Assembly (NCBI GenBank): GCA_937927685.1
Contig: CALBSC010000073.1
Location: 29,716-93,715 of the forward strand
Reading direction: 5' to 3'
Length of the DNA: 64,000 bases
Origin: an uncultured Burkholderiales bacterium
GTDB taxonomy: Bacteria > Pseudomonadota > Gammaproteobacteria > Burkholderiales > Burkholderiaceae_C
Shown: one piece after another, positions 17,844 through 26,470 of the stretch
How the letters are laid out: every line of letters starts with the position of its first letter
How positions within the stretch are numbered: position 1 is the stretch's first letter
Translations under genes and position numbers: made by a program
The notes under the pieces: generated by a model
The model's input: the letters and a program-made list of their open reading frames with translations, nothing else
What the model was told of the DNA's origin: nothing
The model's database searches: none

Positions 17844-17873
17844 TCGATCGGCGCCGCACCTGTCGCCGATCGA
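17844..17873. terminator. Hairpin between convergent ADH and aldo/keto reductase genes
   Basis: A perfect 10-bp inverted repeat (TCGATCGGCG / CGCCGATCGA) with a 10-base loop lies in the 51-base gap between two convergent genes. It has no T-run on either side, so it may be a weak bidirectional terminator or an mRNA 3'-end stabiliser. Confidence 0.4.
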
Positions 17874-17881
17874 ACGCTCCC

Positions 17882-18889
17882 TCAGAGGTAGACGCCCTTC
17901 ATGCCACCGGCGGGGTAGCGTGTGCCCGCAGCGGCGCCGGGGGGAACGGCCTGTGACAGGGCATTCACTTCCTCAGGGGTGAGCGAAACGCTCAGCCCGC
18001 GCAGGTTGTCATCGACACGGGTGGTTTGCTTGGTGCCCGGAATGACGACGATGTCCTGGCCTTGCGCGAGCAGCCAGGCCAACGCCAGTTGCCCGGGCGT
18101 GCAGCCCTTGCGTTGAGCGGCTTCCTGGACCCGTGCGACCAGGGCATTGTTGCGCGCCAGGTTTTCGGCTGAGAAGCGGGGATGGTCTTTGCGTCGATCG
18201 TTGGCCACCTCGTCGGCCGAGTGCACCGAGGCGGTGAGCAGGCTGCGACCCAAGGGCGAGTACGCCACGAAAGAAATGCCCAGGTCACGCGTGGTCTTGA
18301 GGGTTTCTTCCGCTTCCTGGCGATACAGCAAGGAATACTCGGTCTGGACGGCGGTCAGCGGATGCACCGCATGAGCGCGGCGGATGGTGGCGGGGTTGGC
18401 CTCGCACAGACCGATCGCCCGCACCTTGCCCTGCTCAATCAGTCGTGACATGGCGCCCACCGTGTCCTCGATGGGGACCGAGGGGTCGATGCGGTGCACG
18501 TAGTACAGGTCGATCGTCTCCAGCCCCAGGCGCTGCAAGCTGGCTTCGCACGCCGACTGCACATACTCGGGTCGGCCATTCACGCCGTTGCCACCGCCTG
18601 CCTGCTGGGTCTGGCCAAACTTGGAGGCCAGGATGATCTGGTCACGCCGCCGCCCCTTCAAGGCGCGCCCGAGCAACTGCTCGTTGTGTCCCCAGCCGTA
18701 CATGTCGGCTGAGTCGAGAAACGTGATGCCGCGGTCCAGCGCGTGGTGAATCACGGCAATGCCGTTGTCATCGCTGGACGCGCCATACAGGCCGGACAGC
18801 GACATCAGTCCCAACCCCATGCGGGTGACATCCAATGAGGAATGACCCAGGCGGGTGGTGGGCAGTGTCGAGGGCAGGGGAGTGGTCAT
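17882..18889 (-). CDS. Aldo/keto reductase
   Basis: This 335-aa NADPH-dependent oxidoreductase has a TIM-barrel fold. The catalytic tetrad is visible: Asp and Tyr in FLDSADMYGWGHNE, Lys in ILASKFG, and His in YYVHRIDPS. The C-terminal VIPGTKQTTRVDDNL binds the cofactor phosphate. The start is 7 bases after the stop of the DUF35 gene, so the gene is third in a thiolase-like/DUF35/AKR operon. It may reduce the carbonyl product of that pair; the actual substrate is unknown. Confidence 0.92.
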   Translation of the reverse strand: MTTPLPSTLPTTRLGHSSLDVTRMGLGLMSLSGLYGASSDDNGIAVIHHALDRGITFLDSADMYGWGHNEQLLGRALKGRRRDQIILASKFGQTQQAGGGNGVNGRPEYVQSACEASLQRLGLETIDLYYVHRIDPSVPIEDTVGAMSRLIEQGKVRAIGLCEANPATIRRAHAVHPLTAVQTEYSLLYRQEAEETLKTTRDLGISFVAYSPLGRSLLTASVHSADEVANDRRKDHPRFSAENLARNNALVARVQEAAQRKGCTPGQLALAWLLAQGQDIVVIPGTKQTTRVDDNLRGLSVSLTPEEVNALSQAVPPGAAAGTRYPAGGMKGVYL

Positions 18890-18896
18890 GAGGTTC

Positions 18897-19295
18897 TCAC
18901 AGCGGGGTGAACATGGGCAGCTGGTGGCCGCTTTCCATGGGTTTGAAGCACACCTTCACGCGCTGTCCGATGTGCAGGGTGTCGAGGTCACAGTCCACGA
19001 TGTTGGTCAGCATGCGGGGACCTTCGTCGAGTTCGACGTAGGCGATGGCAAACGCAATGGGGCCCGCCTTGCGGGTGACGCTCACGCTGTAGATGGTGCC
19101 GGTGCCGGCCGCGGTGATCCATTCGGTGTCACCCTGACAGAAGGGACACACCGGTCGCGGATACCAGTGCGGCTCGTGGCAGGATAAGCAGCGTCGCAAT
19201 TTCAGAACGCCTTGTTGCGTGGCGTTCCAGTAGGGCTCGGTGGCAGCGTCCACCATGGCGGACATGAGGGGGCGGTCTTGTGAGGGGGTGGCCAT
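18897..19295 (-). CDS. DUF35 zinc-ribbon/OB-fold acyl-CoA-binding protein
   Basis: This 132-aa protein has an N-terminal rubredoxin-like zinc ribbon (CLSC...CPFC) and a C-terminal OB-fold (DUF35). In steroid-degrading bacteria such proteins pair with thiolase-like Ltp2 enzymes as acyl-CoA retro-aldolases. The gene starts 4 bases after the thiolase-like stop and is almost certainly its partner. I use the ATG at 19295; the longer frame only reads antisense through the thiolase end. Confidence 0.9.
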   Translation of the reverse strand: MATPSQDRPLMSAMVDAATEPYWNATQQGVLKLRRCLSCHEPHWYPRPVCPFCQGDTEWITAAGTGTIYSVSVTRKAGPIAFAIAYVELDEGPRMLTNIVDCDLDTLHIGQRVKVCFKPMESGHQLPMFTPL

Positions 19296-19299
19296 GGTG

Positions 19300-20466
19300 T
19301 CAGGCCCTTTCCATGATGAGGGTGCCACTGCCATGACGCGAGCCCAGCAGCCCGCCGGTGCCATGGGCCAGCGCGAGTTGACAGTTGGGGACCTGAACGG
19401 CGGTGTGGGCCTGGCCACGCAGTTGGCGCACGGCCTCGATCACCTTGGTGATGCCGCCGCGGTTGGCCGGGTGGTTGTTGCACAGACCGCCGCCATCGGT
19501 GTTGAAGGGCAGCTTGCCCACCCCGGAGATCAGGTTGCCGTCGGCCACGAATGAGCCGCCCTGGCCCTTGGCACAAAAGCCCAGGTCCTCGAGCTGCATC
19601 AGCACGGTGATGGTGAAGCTGTCATAGATGGAGGCGTACTGGATGTCGGCCGGTTTGACCCCGGCCTCTTCAAACGCGATGGGGCCGGAGATCGCCGCGC
19701 CCGAGTAGGTGAGGTCCACGCGGCCGCCGTTCTGGCCCTTGATGGTTTCGCCCGCACCCAGCAGGTTGACCACCGGTTGTTTGAGGCTTTTGGCAATGTC
19801 GGGGTGGGTGATGACGAGCGCGCCGCCCCCGTCGCTCACCACGCAACAGTCGAGCTTGCGCAAGGGGTCGGAGATCATGGGCGAGTCCAGCACGTCCTGC
19901 ACGGTGACCACATCGCGCAGCATGGCGTGCGGGTTGTGCTGGGCGTGGTGCGACGCCGCCACCTTGATCCAGGCCAGCTGCTCGGCGGTGGTGCCAAATT
20001 CGTACATGTGGCGGGCGGCGGCCAGCGCGTACATGTTGACGGTGACCGCACTGTAGGGCAGTTCCCAGGGGGTGTCCGGCGTGAGGGGGTTGATGTTGCG
20101 CGGCACCAGGCCACTGCTGCCTTCGCTGCGGGGCCGTCCGGCCAGAGTGACCAGGGCGACCTTGCATTTGCCTGCCGCGATGGCCTGGGCAGCGTGCGAG
20201 ACGTGCAGCAGGTAGGACGAGCCGCCCGTGTCCGTGCTGTCCACATGCCTGAGTTGCAGGCCCAGGTAGTCGGCCATGTTGTTGCCCCCCATGCCCGGTG
20301 CATCGCCGGCGCAGAAATAGCCATCGACATCCTGCAGCGAGAGGCCAGCGTCGGCCAGGGCGCCGCGTGCGCACTCGGCATGCAACTGGGCCACGGTTTT
20401 ATCGGGTGCCTTGCGGGTGGGGTGTTCGTAGATGCCTGCAATGCAGGCCTTGCGTTTGATCGTCAT
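19300..20466 (-). CDS. Thiolase-like protein (SCP-x/lipid-transfer-protein type)
   Basis: This 388-aa thiolase-fold protein begins MTIKRKACIAGI and has DAGLSLQDVDGYF, GMGGNNMADYLGL and a C-terminal GGGLCNNHPANRGG. Where biosynthetic and degradative thiolases carry the nucleophilic cysteine, this protein reads DTGGSSYLL, so classic Claisen chemistry is unlikely. Cys-less members paired with DUF35 proteins act as acyl-CoA aldolases. Together with the following DUF35 and aldo/keto reductase genes it forms an operon. A thiolase label would overstate what is known. Confidence 0.88.
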   Translation of the reverse strand: MTIKRKACIAGIYEHPTRKAPDKTVAQLHAECARGALADAGLSLQDVDGYFCAGDAPGMGGNNMADYLGLQLRHVDSTDTGGSSYLLHVSHAAQAIAAGKCKVALVTLAGRPRSEGSSGLVPRNINPLTPDTPWELPYSAVTVNMYALAAARHMYEFGTTAEQLAWIKVAASHHAQHNPHAMLRDVVTVQDVLDSPMISDPLRKLDCCVVSDGGGALVITHPDIAKSLKQPVVNLLGAGETIKGQNGGRVDLTYSGAAISGPIAFEEAGVKPADIQYASIYDSFTITVLMQLEDLGFCAKGQGGSFVADGNLISGVGKLPFNTDGGGLCNNHPANRGGITKVIEAVRQLRGQAHTAVQVPNCQLALAHGTGGLLGSRHGSGTLIMERA

Positions 20467-20557
20467 GTTGACAAGCCATTCAAGGGGGTGACCAACTATA
20501 AGTGAGACCGGGCCCGCTCGTCGTGGTCGCTGGGCAGGCGGCCTATCGTCTAGGTGA

Positions 20558-20569
20558 CTGTCCGGACAG
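20558..20569. promoter_or_regulatory. Perfect 12-bp palindrome in the thiolase-like/crotonase divergent promoter
   Basis: CTGTCCGGACAG is a perfect dyad in the 202-base gap between two divergent transcripts (thiolase-like and crotonase-like). The centre is 91 bases before one start and about 110 before the other, well placed for a TetR- or GntR-type repressor acting on both. No regulator gene is adjacent. Confidence 0.4.
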
Positions 20570-20668
20570 CGCAATCCGCCAGGGCGGGCCACAATGACCA
20601 TCAAAGGGCCTGGCGCGACCTGTTGTGCCGGACCACCCATCACGACCTTGCCACCTGAAGAGAAAACC

Positions 20669-21472
20669 ATGTCTGCATCCGACAGCGAAAGCGTGGGCGT
20701 TCTGCGCCACGACAAACACGGCCACGTGGGGGTGGTCACCTTTGACAACCCGACCAAGTTCAATGCCGTCAACTACGACATGTGGTGTGCGCTGCCTCGC
20801 GTCATGGCTGAATTCGCGGCGGACCCCGACATCCGGGTGGTCGTGCTTACGGGCGCGGGCCACAAGGCGTTTGTCTCGGGTGCTGACATCTCGCAGTTCA
20901 AGGACCGCCGCGAGGGCGATGCGGCCGATGCCTACAACCTGGCCACGGCGGCGGGCTATGCCGCCGTGCTGAATTGTCCCAAGCCCACCGTGGCCAAAAT
21001 CCGCGGCATTTGCATGGGCGGTGGGTTGGGCCTGGCCCTCAATTGCGACATTCGCATCTGCTCGGATGATGTGCGCTTTCGCATGCCCGCTGCGCGCCTG
21101 GGTCTGGGTTATGCCTTTGAAGGCATTCAACGGTTTGTCGATGTGCTGGGCATGGCCAACACCGCCGATCTGTTTTTCAGTGCGCGCATCTTTGGCGGCG
21201 CCGACGCCTTGCAGATGGGCCTGGTCAAACAGGTGATCGCGGGGCAGGATTTTGATGCGGAGGTGGATGCCTACGTCAAGATGATTGGCGAAAACGCACC
21301 GCTCACGCTGGCGGCGGCCAAACGCTGCCTGCTGGAAATCAGCAAGAACCCGGACCAGCGCAACGTGGAACTCGCCCGGTCCATGGTGCAGGCATGCTTT
21401 GCCAGCAGCGACTACAAGGAAGGCCGCGAGGCCTTCGCCCAAAAGCGCACCCCCCAATTCCAGGGGCGCTGA
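20669..21472 (+). CDS. Enoyl-CoA hydratase/isomerase-fold (crotonase) protein lacking both hydratase glutamates
   Basis: This 267-aa protein has the crotonase fold with an oxyanion-hole SGADISQF and CMGGGLGLALNCD. In hydratases the second element reads GGGxELA with catalytic Glu; here the position is Gly121. The second catalytic Glu (PE in hydratases) is Ala141 in RMPAARLGLGYAFEG. A plain enoyl-CoA hydratase activity is therefore doubtful; isomerase, decarboxylase, hydrolase or retro-Claisen activity is possible. I use the ATG at 20669, after GAAGAGAA. It is divergent from the thiolase-like operon across a 12-bp palindrome. Confidence 0.88.
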   Translation: MSASDSESVGVLRHDKHGHVGVVTFDNPTKFNAVNYDMWCALPRVMAEFAADPDIRVVVLTGAGHKAFVSGADISQFKDRREGDAADAYNLATAAGYAAVLNCPKPTVAKIRGICMGGGLGLALNCDIRICSDDVRFRMPAARLGLGYAFEGIQRFVDVLGMANTADLFFSARIFGGADALQMGLVKQVIAGQDFDAEVDAYVKMIGENAPLTLAAAKRCLLEISKNPDQRNVELARSMVQACFASSDYKEGREAFAQKRTPQFQGR

Positions 21473-21531
21473 ACTCGCGGGTGCCGCGCGCGTCGGTGCA
21501 CCCAGATACCCACATCTGCTGAGGAGATCCC

Positions 21532-22146
21532 ATGAAATTGTTTTTTTCGCCCAACTCGCCCTATGTCCGCAAGGTCCTCGTCACGGCCCACGAAATGGGC
21601 CTGGACCAGCAACTCGAGTTGGTCGACTGCGCCGCACACCCGGTCAACCGGGATGCCCGCATCATTGCCCACAACCCCCTGGGCAAGGTGCCCACGCTGG
21701 TGACTCCCGACGGTCTGGCGCTGTACGACAGCCGCGTCATTTGTGAGTACCTCAACGCCCAGGGTGGGGGCAGCCTGTTTCCGGCCAACGGCCCGCATCG
21801 GTGGGAGGCGCTGGCCTGGCAGGCCCTGGCCGACGGGCTGCTCGACGCGGCTTTGCTGATCCGTTATGAGAACAACGCGCGTCCGGAGGCAATTCGCTGG
21901 CCCGACTGGATCGCCGGACAAATGGACAAGATTCACACCTGCCTGAAGGAGCTGGAGCGTCAGGGGCACCGGGCGCGCGGCGGCTTCGACATCGGACACC
22001 TGACGGTGGGGTGTTCGCTGTGGTACCTGGATCTGCGCTTCCCCGAGTTGGACTGGCGCAAGGCATACCCTTCGCTGGCCGGATGGATGGCTCCCTACAT
22101 GCAACGGGAATCGATGCAGCAGAGTTGGCGTCTGCCGCAAGCCTGA
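21532..22146 (+). CDS. Glutathione S-transferase family protein
   Basis: This 204-aa protein has an N-terminal thioredoxin-like GSH domain (KLFFSPNSPYVRKV with a possible catalytic Ser, then GKVPTLVTPDG and LYDSRVICEYL) and an all-helical C-terminal domain. It probably conjugates, isomerises or reduces a small electrophile with glutathione. A GAGGAGATCC precedes the ATG. It follows the crotonase-like gene by 59 bases and precedes a VOC protein on the same strand, so it may belong to a catabolic transcript. Confidence 0.9.
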   Translation: MKLFFSPNSPYVRKVLVTAHEMGLDQQLELVDCAAHPVNRDARIIAHNPLGKVPTLVTPDGLALYDSRVICEYLNAQGGGSLFPANGPHRWEALAWQALADGLLDAALLIRYENNARPEAIRWPDWIAGQMDKIHTCLKELERQGHRARGGFDIGHLTVGCSLWYLDLRFPELDWRKAYPSLAGWMAPYMQRESMQQSWRLPQA

Positions 22147-22186
22147 GGCCGAGGGTCAGCATTGCATATCCGTTACGATCGCAGTC

Positions 22187-22600
22187 ATGCAACCATTCCA
22201 TCTCGCTTTTCCGGTGACCTCCCTGGCCAAGGCCCGGGCTTTCTATGGTGATCTGCTGGGCTGCCCTGAAGGGCGTTCGTCGGATGACTGGGTCGACTTC
22301 AATTTTTATGGCCACCAGATCGTGGCGCACCTGAGCCCGAACGAGGCCGGCCACCACAACACCAGCGCGGTGGATGGTGACAACGTGCCGGTGCGTCACT
22401 TCGGCATGGTGCTCACGATGAACGACTGGACCGTGCTGGCCGAGAAGCTCCAGAAGGCCCAGATGACCTTCATCATCGAGCCGCACATCCGATTCAAGGG
22501 TCAGGTCGGCGAGCAGGCCACCATGTTCTTCCTGGACCCGTGTGGCAACGCCATCGAGTTCAAGGCATTTGCCGATCCGTCGCGCTTGTTTGCCAAATAA
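22187..22600 (+). CDS. VOC-superfamily (glyoxalase/dioxygenase-fold) protein
   Basis: This 137-aa protein consists of two beta-alpha-beta-beta-beta modules. Likely metal ligands are His near residue 5 (FHLAFPV), a His in VRHFGMVL, and Glu in the terminal GNAIEFKAF. It starts 40 bases after the GST gene. Members include glyoxalases, extradiol dioxygenases and antibiotic-binding proteins; the sequence alone does not decide which. Confidence 0.85.
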   Translation: MQPFHLAFPVTSLAKARAFYGDLLGCPEGRSSDDWVDFNFYGHQIVAHLSPNEAGHHNTSAVDGDNVPVRHFGMVLTMNDWTVLAEKLQKAQMTFIIEPHIRFKGQVGEQATMFFLDPCGNAIEFKAFADPSRLFAK

Positions 22601-22638
22601 ACGCTTGCCGTCGCATTGACCGAGCAGCCAGCCCCTCC

Positions 22639-23475
22639 ATGATCTTCATCAGGCGTGTCTGGCTGACGCTGGCATTGATGCTCGCTGGTGGCTGCTGGTC
22701 GGGCGCAGGGGCGCAACCGGCAGTCACGCCCGACAATGCCTCGCCGGTGGCCCCTGGCACGGCCCCACCCCTCAACACGCCCCGGCCCCCATCGCCTTTT
22801 CAGGTGGGGACAGCTTTTTCGGTGGCCGAGGGCTATTGGCTCACGGCCTGGCACGTGCTGGAGGGCAAGGATTTTGTCCTGCTCGGACCGGTTGAGCGCG
22901 GTCGTTGGGTGCGCGCTGACGTGGTCAAGACCGACCCGCGCCTCGATCTGGTCTTGCTCAAGTCGCGCGTGAACCGACCGGCGCTGCCGATGGCGCGCTG
23001 GCAGGATGTTCCCGTGGGACTGGAGGTGAGCGTCATCGGCTTTCCGCAGCCCCGCGTCCAGGGCCTCAGCAAGAAAATCACCCAGGGCATCATCAACGGC
23101 AACCGCAGTGATCGCAACGAGTCGATCGACACCGGCTACTTCCAGTTCAGTGCCGAAGTGGCGATGGGCAACTCAGGCGGGCCGGTGCTGGCGCCGGACG
23201 GCACCGTAGTCGGCATGGTGCAAAAGAAGGTCAATGTTCAGCGCGTTGCCGAGCGAACCCAGGATGTGCTGGTGAATGTGAGCTTTGCGCTCAAGTCCTC
23301 GCAGTTGCTGGATTTCCTCAAAGAGTCGCCGGTCCAGCCAGTGGTGCAAGCCCTGAGTCTGGAGACGGTCTTGCGACCCTACCAAGTCTTTGCCCAGACC
23401 GAGGGGTCGGTGTTGGCCGTGGTGGCGCGCCAGTCCACAGCGCGGATACCGGCTGAAGCGGCCGTATCGCCCTGA
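22639..23475 (+). CDS. Secreted trypsin-like serine protease
   Basis: This 278-aa chymotrypsin-fold protease has triad residues H72 (TAWHVL), D103 (RLDLVLLK) and S179 (GNSGGP), as in DegP-type domains, but no PDZ domain follows. The N-terminus is a signal peptide (MIFIRRVWLTLALMLAGGC); the LAGGC could be a loose lipobox, with cleavage at GAGAQ the alternative. A proline-rich linker (residues 30-55) leads into the protease domain. I use the ATG at 22639; the longer frame reads back into the VOC gene. Confidence 0.88.
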   Translation: MIFIRRVWLTLALMLAGGCWSGAGAQPAVTPDNASPVAPGTAPPLNTPRPPSPFQVGTAFSVAEGYWLTAWHVLEGKDFVLLGPVERGRWVRADVVKTDPRLDLVLLKSRVNRPALPMARWQDVPVGLEVSVIGFPQPRVQGLSKKITQGIINGNRSDRNESIDTGYFQFSAEVAMGNSGGPVLAPDGTVVGMVQKKVNVQRVAERTQDVLVNVSFALKSSQLLDFLKESPVQPVVQALSLETVLRPYQVFAQTEGSVLAVVARQSTARIPAEAAVSP

Positions 23476-23644
23476 GCGGCCCAACCGGTGCAGGGCTGCG
23501 CGATGCAGTCACTGGCACGGGAATATTCTCCTCATGGTTTTCCCTTGAATCGGCACTTCATAGCCCTTGGATTCGTGGCAACTTTGTATTTGACATTACC
23601 ATCACGCCAACGCCGCCTGGAGCGGCATGAGGAACCTGGTACCC

Positions 23645-24418
23645 ATGTCTGACTTTGTTTTGGAAACCCGTGATCTCGTCAAGGAGTTCAAAGGCTTCGT
23701 GGCTGTCAACAAAGTCAGTCTGGGTGTTCAGCGCGGACACATCCATGCGCTGATCGGTCCGAACGGCGCAGGCAAGACCACGGTGTTCAATCTGCTGACC
23801 AAGTTCCTCATTCCCACCAGCGGCAGCATCCTGTTCAATGGCCACGACATCACGAACGAGAAACCGTCCCAGGTGGCGCGCCGAGGCATCGTGCGTTCAT
23901 TCCAGATTTCGGCCACTTTCCCGCACCTGAGCGTGTTGCAAAACGTGCGTATCGCCCTGCAGCGGGCCACGGGCACCTCCCTGCATTTCTGGCGTTCAGA
24001 GACATCGCTCAATGCCCTGAATGACCAGGCCATGGCCTTGCTGGAGACCGTGGGCCTGACAGCCTTTGCCCAGTTGCCGGCCGTCGAGTTGGCCTATGGT
24101 CGCAAGCGAGCGCTGGAAATCGCCACCACGCTGGCCACCGAACCCGAATTGATGCTGCTGGACGAACCCACACAGGGCATGGGGCACGAGGATGTGGACC
24201 GTGTCACGCAACTGATCAAGAAAGTCAGTGTCAACCGCACCATCCTGATGGTGGAGCACAACATGAACGTGGTGTCGAGCATTGCCGACACCATCAGCGT
24301 GCTGCAGCGCGGGCAGGTGATCGCCGAAGGGTCCTACGCCACCGTGTCGCAGGACCCGCAGGTGCTGGAGGCCTACATGGGCAGCACGGACCATGAACTG
24401 GAGGGCGCTCATGGCTGA
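23645..24418 (+). CDS. livG: Branched-chain amino acid-type ABC transporter ATPase LivG
   Basis: This 257-aa ATPase is one of two nucleotide-binding subunits of a HAAT-family importer. It has Walker A GPNGAGKTT, a Q-loop near SFQISATFP, a degenerate signature ELAYGRKRALEIA (typical of LivG) and Walker B LMLLDEPTQGM. I use the ATG at 23645, with GAGG upstream. It is first in a livG-livF-livK-livH-livM operon and overlaps livF by 8 bases. Confidence 0.93.
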   Translation: MSDFVLETRDLVKEFKGFVAVNKVSLGVQRGHIHALIGPNGAGKTTVFNLLTKFLIPTSGSILFNGHDITNEKPSQVARRGIVRSFQISATFPHLSVLQNVRIALQRATGTSLHFWRSETSLNALNDQAMALLETVGLTAFAQLPAVELAYGRKRALEIATTLATEPELMLLDEPTQGMGHEDVDRVTQLIKKVSVNRTILMVEHNMNVVSSIADTISVLQRGQVIAEGSYATVSQDPQVLEAYMGSTDHELEGAHG

Positions 24419-25121
24419 GACGGGCGAATTCCTGCGCGTGACGGATCTGCACGCCTGGTATGGCGAGTCGCACATCTTGCACGGCGTGGACCTGACGGTG
24501 CACGAGGGCGAGGTGGTGACGCTGCTGGGGCGTAACGGTGCCGGGCGCACCACCACCATCAAATCCATCCTCGGTTTGGTGGGGCGTCGCTCGGGCTCCA
24601 TCCGGATCCAGGGCGTCGAGTCGGTGGCCATGCCGCCGCACCAGATTGCCAAGCTGGGCATTGGCTACTGCCCGGAAGAACGCGGCATCTTTGCGTCCCT
24701 CAGTTGCGAGGAAAACCTGCTCCTGCCCCCGGTGCTTGCCGAGGGTGGCATGGGACTGGACGAGATCTACGAGATGTTCCCCAACCTGCTGGAACGCCGG
24801 AACAGCCCGGGCACTCGCCTGTCGGGCGGAGAACAGCAGATGCTGGCGGTGGGGCGCATTCTGCGCACCGGGGCCAAGCTGTTGCTGCTGGACGAAATTT
24901 CCGAAGGGCTGGCGCCGGTCATTGTTCAGGCGCTGGCTCGCATGATCCTGGCCCTCAAGGCCAAGGGCTTCACCATCATCATGGTGGAGCAAAACTTCCG
25001 CTTCGCTGCGCCACTGGCCGACCGTTTCTATGTGATGGAGCACGGGCGGATCGTGGAGGGCTTTGCCGCCGCCGAGTTGTCCGCCAAGATGGGCATGCTG
25101 AGTGAATACCTCGGCGTCTAA
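24411..25121 (+). CDS. livF: Branched-chain amino acid-type ABC transporter ATPase LivF with Arg in Walker A
   Basis: This 236-aa ATPase partners LivG. It has the signature LSGGEQQML and Walker B LLLLDEISEGL. The Walker A reads GRNGAGRT at residues 40-47, with Arg46 where nearly all ABC proteins have the phosphate-binding lysine. The codon is CGC, so it is not a single-base slip of AAG or AAA. The change appears to be a lineage variant among some LivF proteins, and one ATP site may be weak or non-hydrolytic. The ATG at 24411 overlaps livG. Confidence 0.92.
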   Translation: MAETGEFLRVTDLHAWYGESHILHGVDLTVHEGEVVTLLGRNGAGRTTTIKSILGLVGRRSGSIRIQGVESVAMPPHQIAKLGIGYCPEERGIFASLSCEENLLLPPVLAEGGMGLDEIYEMFPNLLERRNSPGTRLSGGEQQMLAVGRILRTGAKLLLLDEISEGLAPVIVQALARMILALKAKGFTIIMVEQNFRFAAPLADRFYVMEHGRIVEGFAAAELSAKMGMLSEYLGV

Positions 25122-25220
25122 GCGTTCACCCCCAAGCGCCCACACACAAGCTGTCAAATTCAAAAGTTCCTTCCTTCAAATTCAATCGTTCAATCGCATC
25201 GTTCAACCTGGAGACTGACC

Positions 25221-26435
25221 ATGAAACGCACCCTTCTCTCTACCCTGGCTGCTGCAGCCTGCCTCGTCGGGGCCACGGCACAGGCGCAAATCTCTGACGG
25301 CATCGTCAAGATTGGCGTGCTCAATGACATGTCCGGCCTGTATTCCGACATCACGGGCCAGGGTTCCGTGGTGGCCGCCAAGATGGCCGTGGAAGACTAC
25401 CTCAAGGCCAGCGGCAGCAAACTCAAGGTGGAAGTGGTGGGCGCTGACCACCAGAACAAACCGGATATCGGCTCCAACATTTCCCGCCAGTGGTACGACA
25501 CCGACAAGGTGGACATGATCGCTGACGTGCCCACTTCGTCGGTGGGCCTGGCCGTGGCCCAGGTCAGCAAGGAAAAGGGCAAGCTGCACGTCAACTCCGG
25601 TTCGGCCACCGCCGATCTGAGCGGCAAGGCCTGCAATGCCAACACCATCCACTGGACCTATGACACCTGGATGCTGGCCAACGGCACCGGCAAGGCCATT
25701 GTGAAGAGCGGTGGTAACACCTGGTTCTTCCTGACCGCCGACTACGCCTTCGGTCATGCCCTGGAGCGTGACACCGAAGCCGTGGTGACACAAAACGGTG
25801 GCCGTGTGGTGGGCAAGGTGCGCACCCCGTTCCCTACCCAGGACTTCTCCTCTTTCCTGCTGCAGGCGCAAGCCTCCAAGGCCAAGATCATCGGGTTGGC
25901 CAACGCCGGCGGAGACACCACCAACTCGATCAAGCAAGCAGCTGAATTCGGCATCACCAAAGGCGGTCAGAACCTGGCCGGCTTGCTGGTGTTCCTGCCC
26001 GACGTGCACGCACTCGGCCTCAACACGGCGCAAGGCCTGATGCTGACCGAAACCTTCTACTGGGACCTGAATGACCAGACCCGCGCCTGGACCAAGCGCT
26101 TTGCCGCGGCCAACGGTGGCAAGAACCCCTCGATGGTGCAGGCCGGTGTCTACTCCAGCGTGCTGCACTACCTGAAGGCGGTGGACGCCGCCAAGACCGA
26201 CGATGGCACCAAGGTGGCTGCCAAGATGAAAGAACTGCCCACCGACGATCCGCTGTTCGGCAAAGGGACGGTTCGCGCCGATGGTCGCAAGATTCACCCG
26301 GCGTATCTCTTTGAAGTGAAGAAGCCGTCCGAGTCCAAGGGCCCGTACGACTACTACAAGCTGGTCGCGACCATCCCGGCCAACGAAGCCTTCCGCCCCT
26401 TGTCGGAAAGCGACTGCCCGCTGGTCAAGAAGTAA
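25221..26435 (+). CDS. livK: ABC transporter periplasmic substrate-binding protein (LivK-like)
   Basis: This 404-aa protein has a signal peptide (MKRTLLSTLAAAACLVGATAQA) and a type I periplasmic binding fold starting IVKIGVLNDMSGLYSDITG. It delivers ligand to the LivH/LivM channel. The HAAT family binds branched-chain amino acids, amides, urea and aromatic acids, so leucine specificity is not certain. It lies between the ATPases and the permeases with a 99-base leader rich in TTCAAT-type repeats. GGAGAC precedes the start. Confidence 0.92.
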   Translation: MKRTLLSTLAAAACLVGATAQAQISDGIVKIGVLNDMSGLYSDITGQGSVVAAKMAVEDYLKASGSKLKVEVVGADHQNKPDIGSNISRQWYDTDKVDMIADVPTSSVGLAVAQVSKEKGKLHVNSGSATADLSGKACNANTIHWTYDTWMLANGTGKAIVKSGGNTWFFLTADYAFGHALERDTEAVVTQNGGRVVGKVRTPFPTQDFSSFLLQAQASKAKIIGLANAGGDTTNSIKQAAEFGITKGGQNLAGLLVFLPDVHALGLNTAQGLMLTETFYWDLNDQTRAWTKRFAAANGGKNPSMVQAGVYSSVLHYLKAVDAAKTDDGTKVAAKMKELPTDDPLFGKGTVRADGRKIHPAYLFEVKKPSESKGPYDYYKLVATIPANEAFRPLSESDCPLVKK

Positions 26436-26470
26436 TCCCCCTGACCTGAGATCCACGAAGACACACCGCC

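Noticed and set aside
25140..25215. TTCAAT/ATCGTTCA repeats before livK as a CRISPR or operator array
   Set aside because: Copies are short, irregular and without spacers; probably a low-complexity leader.
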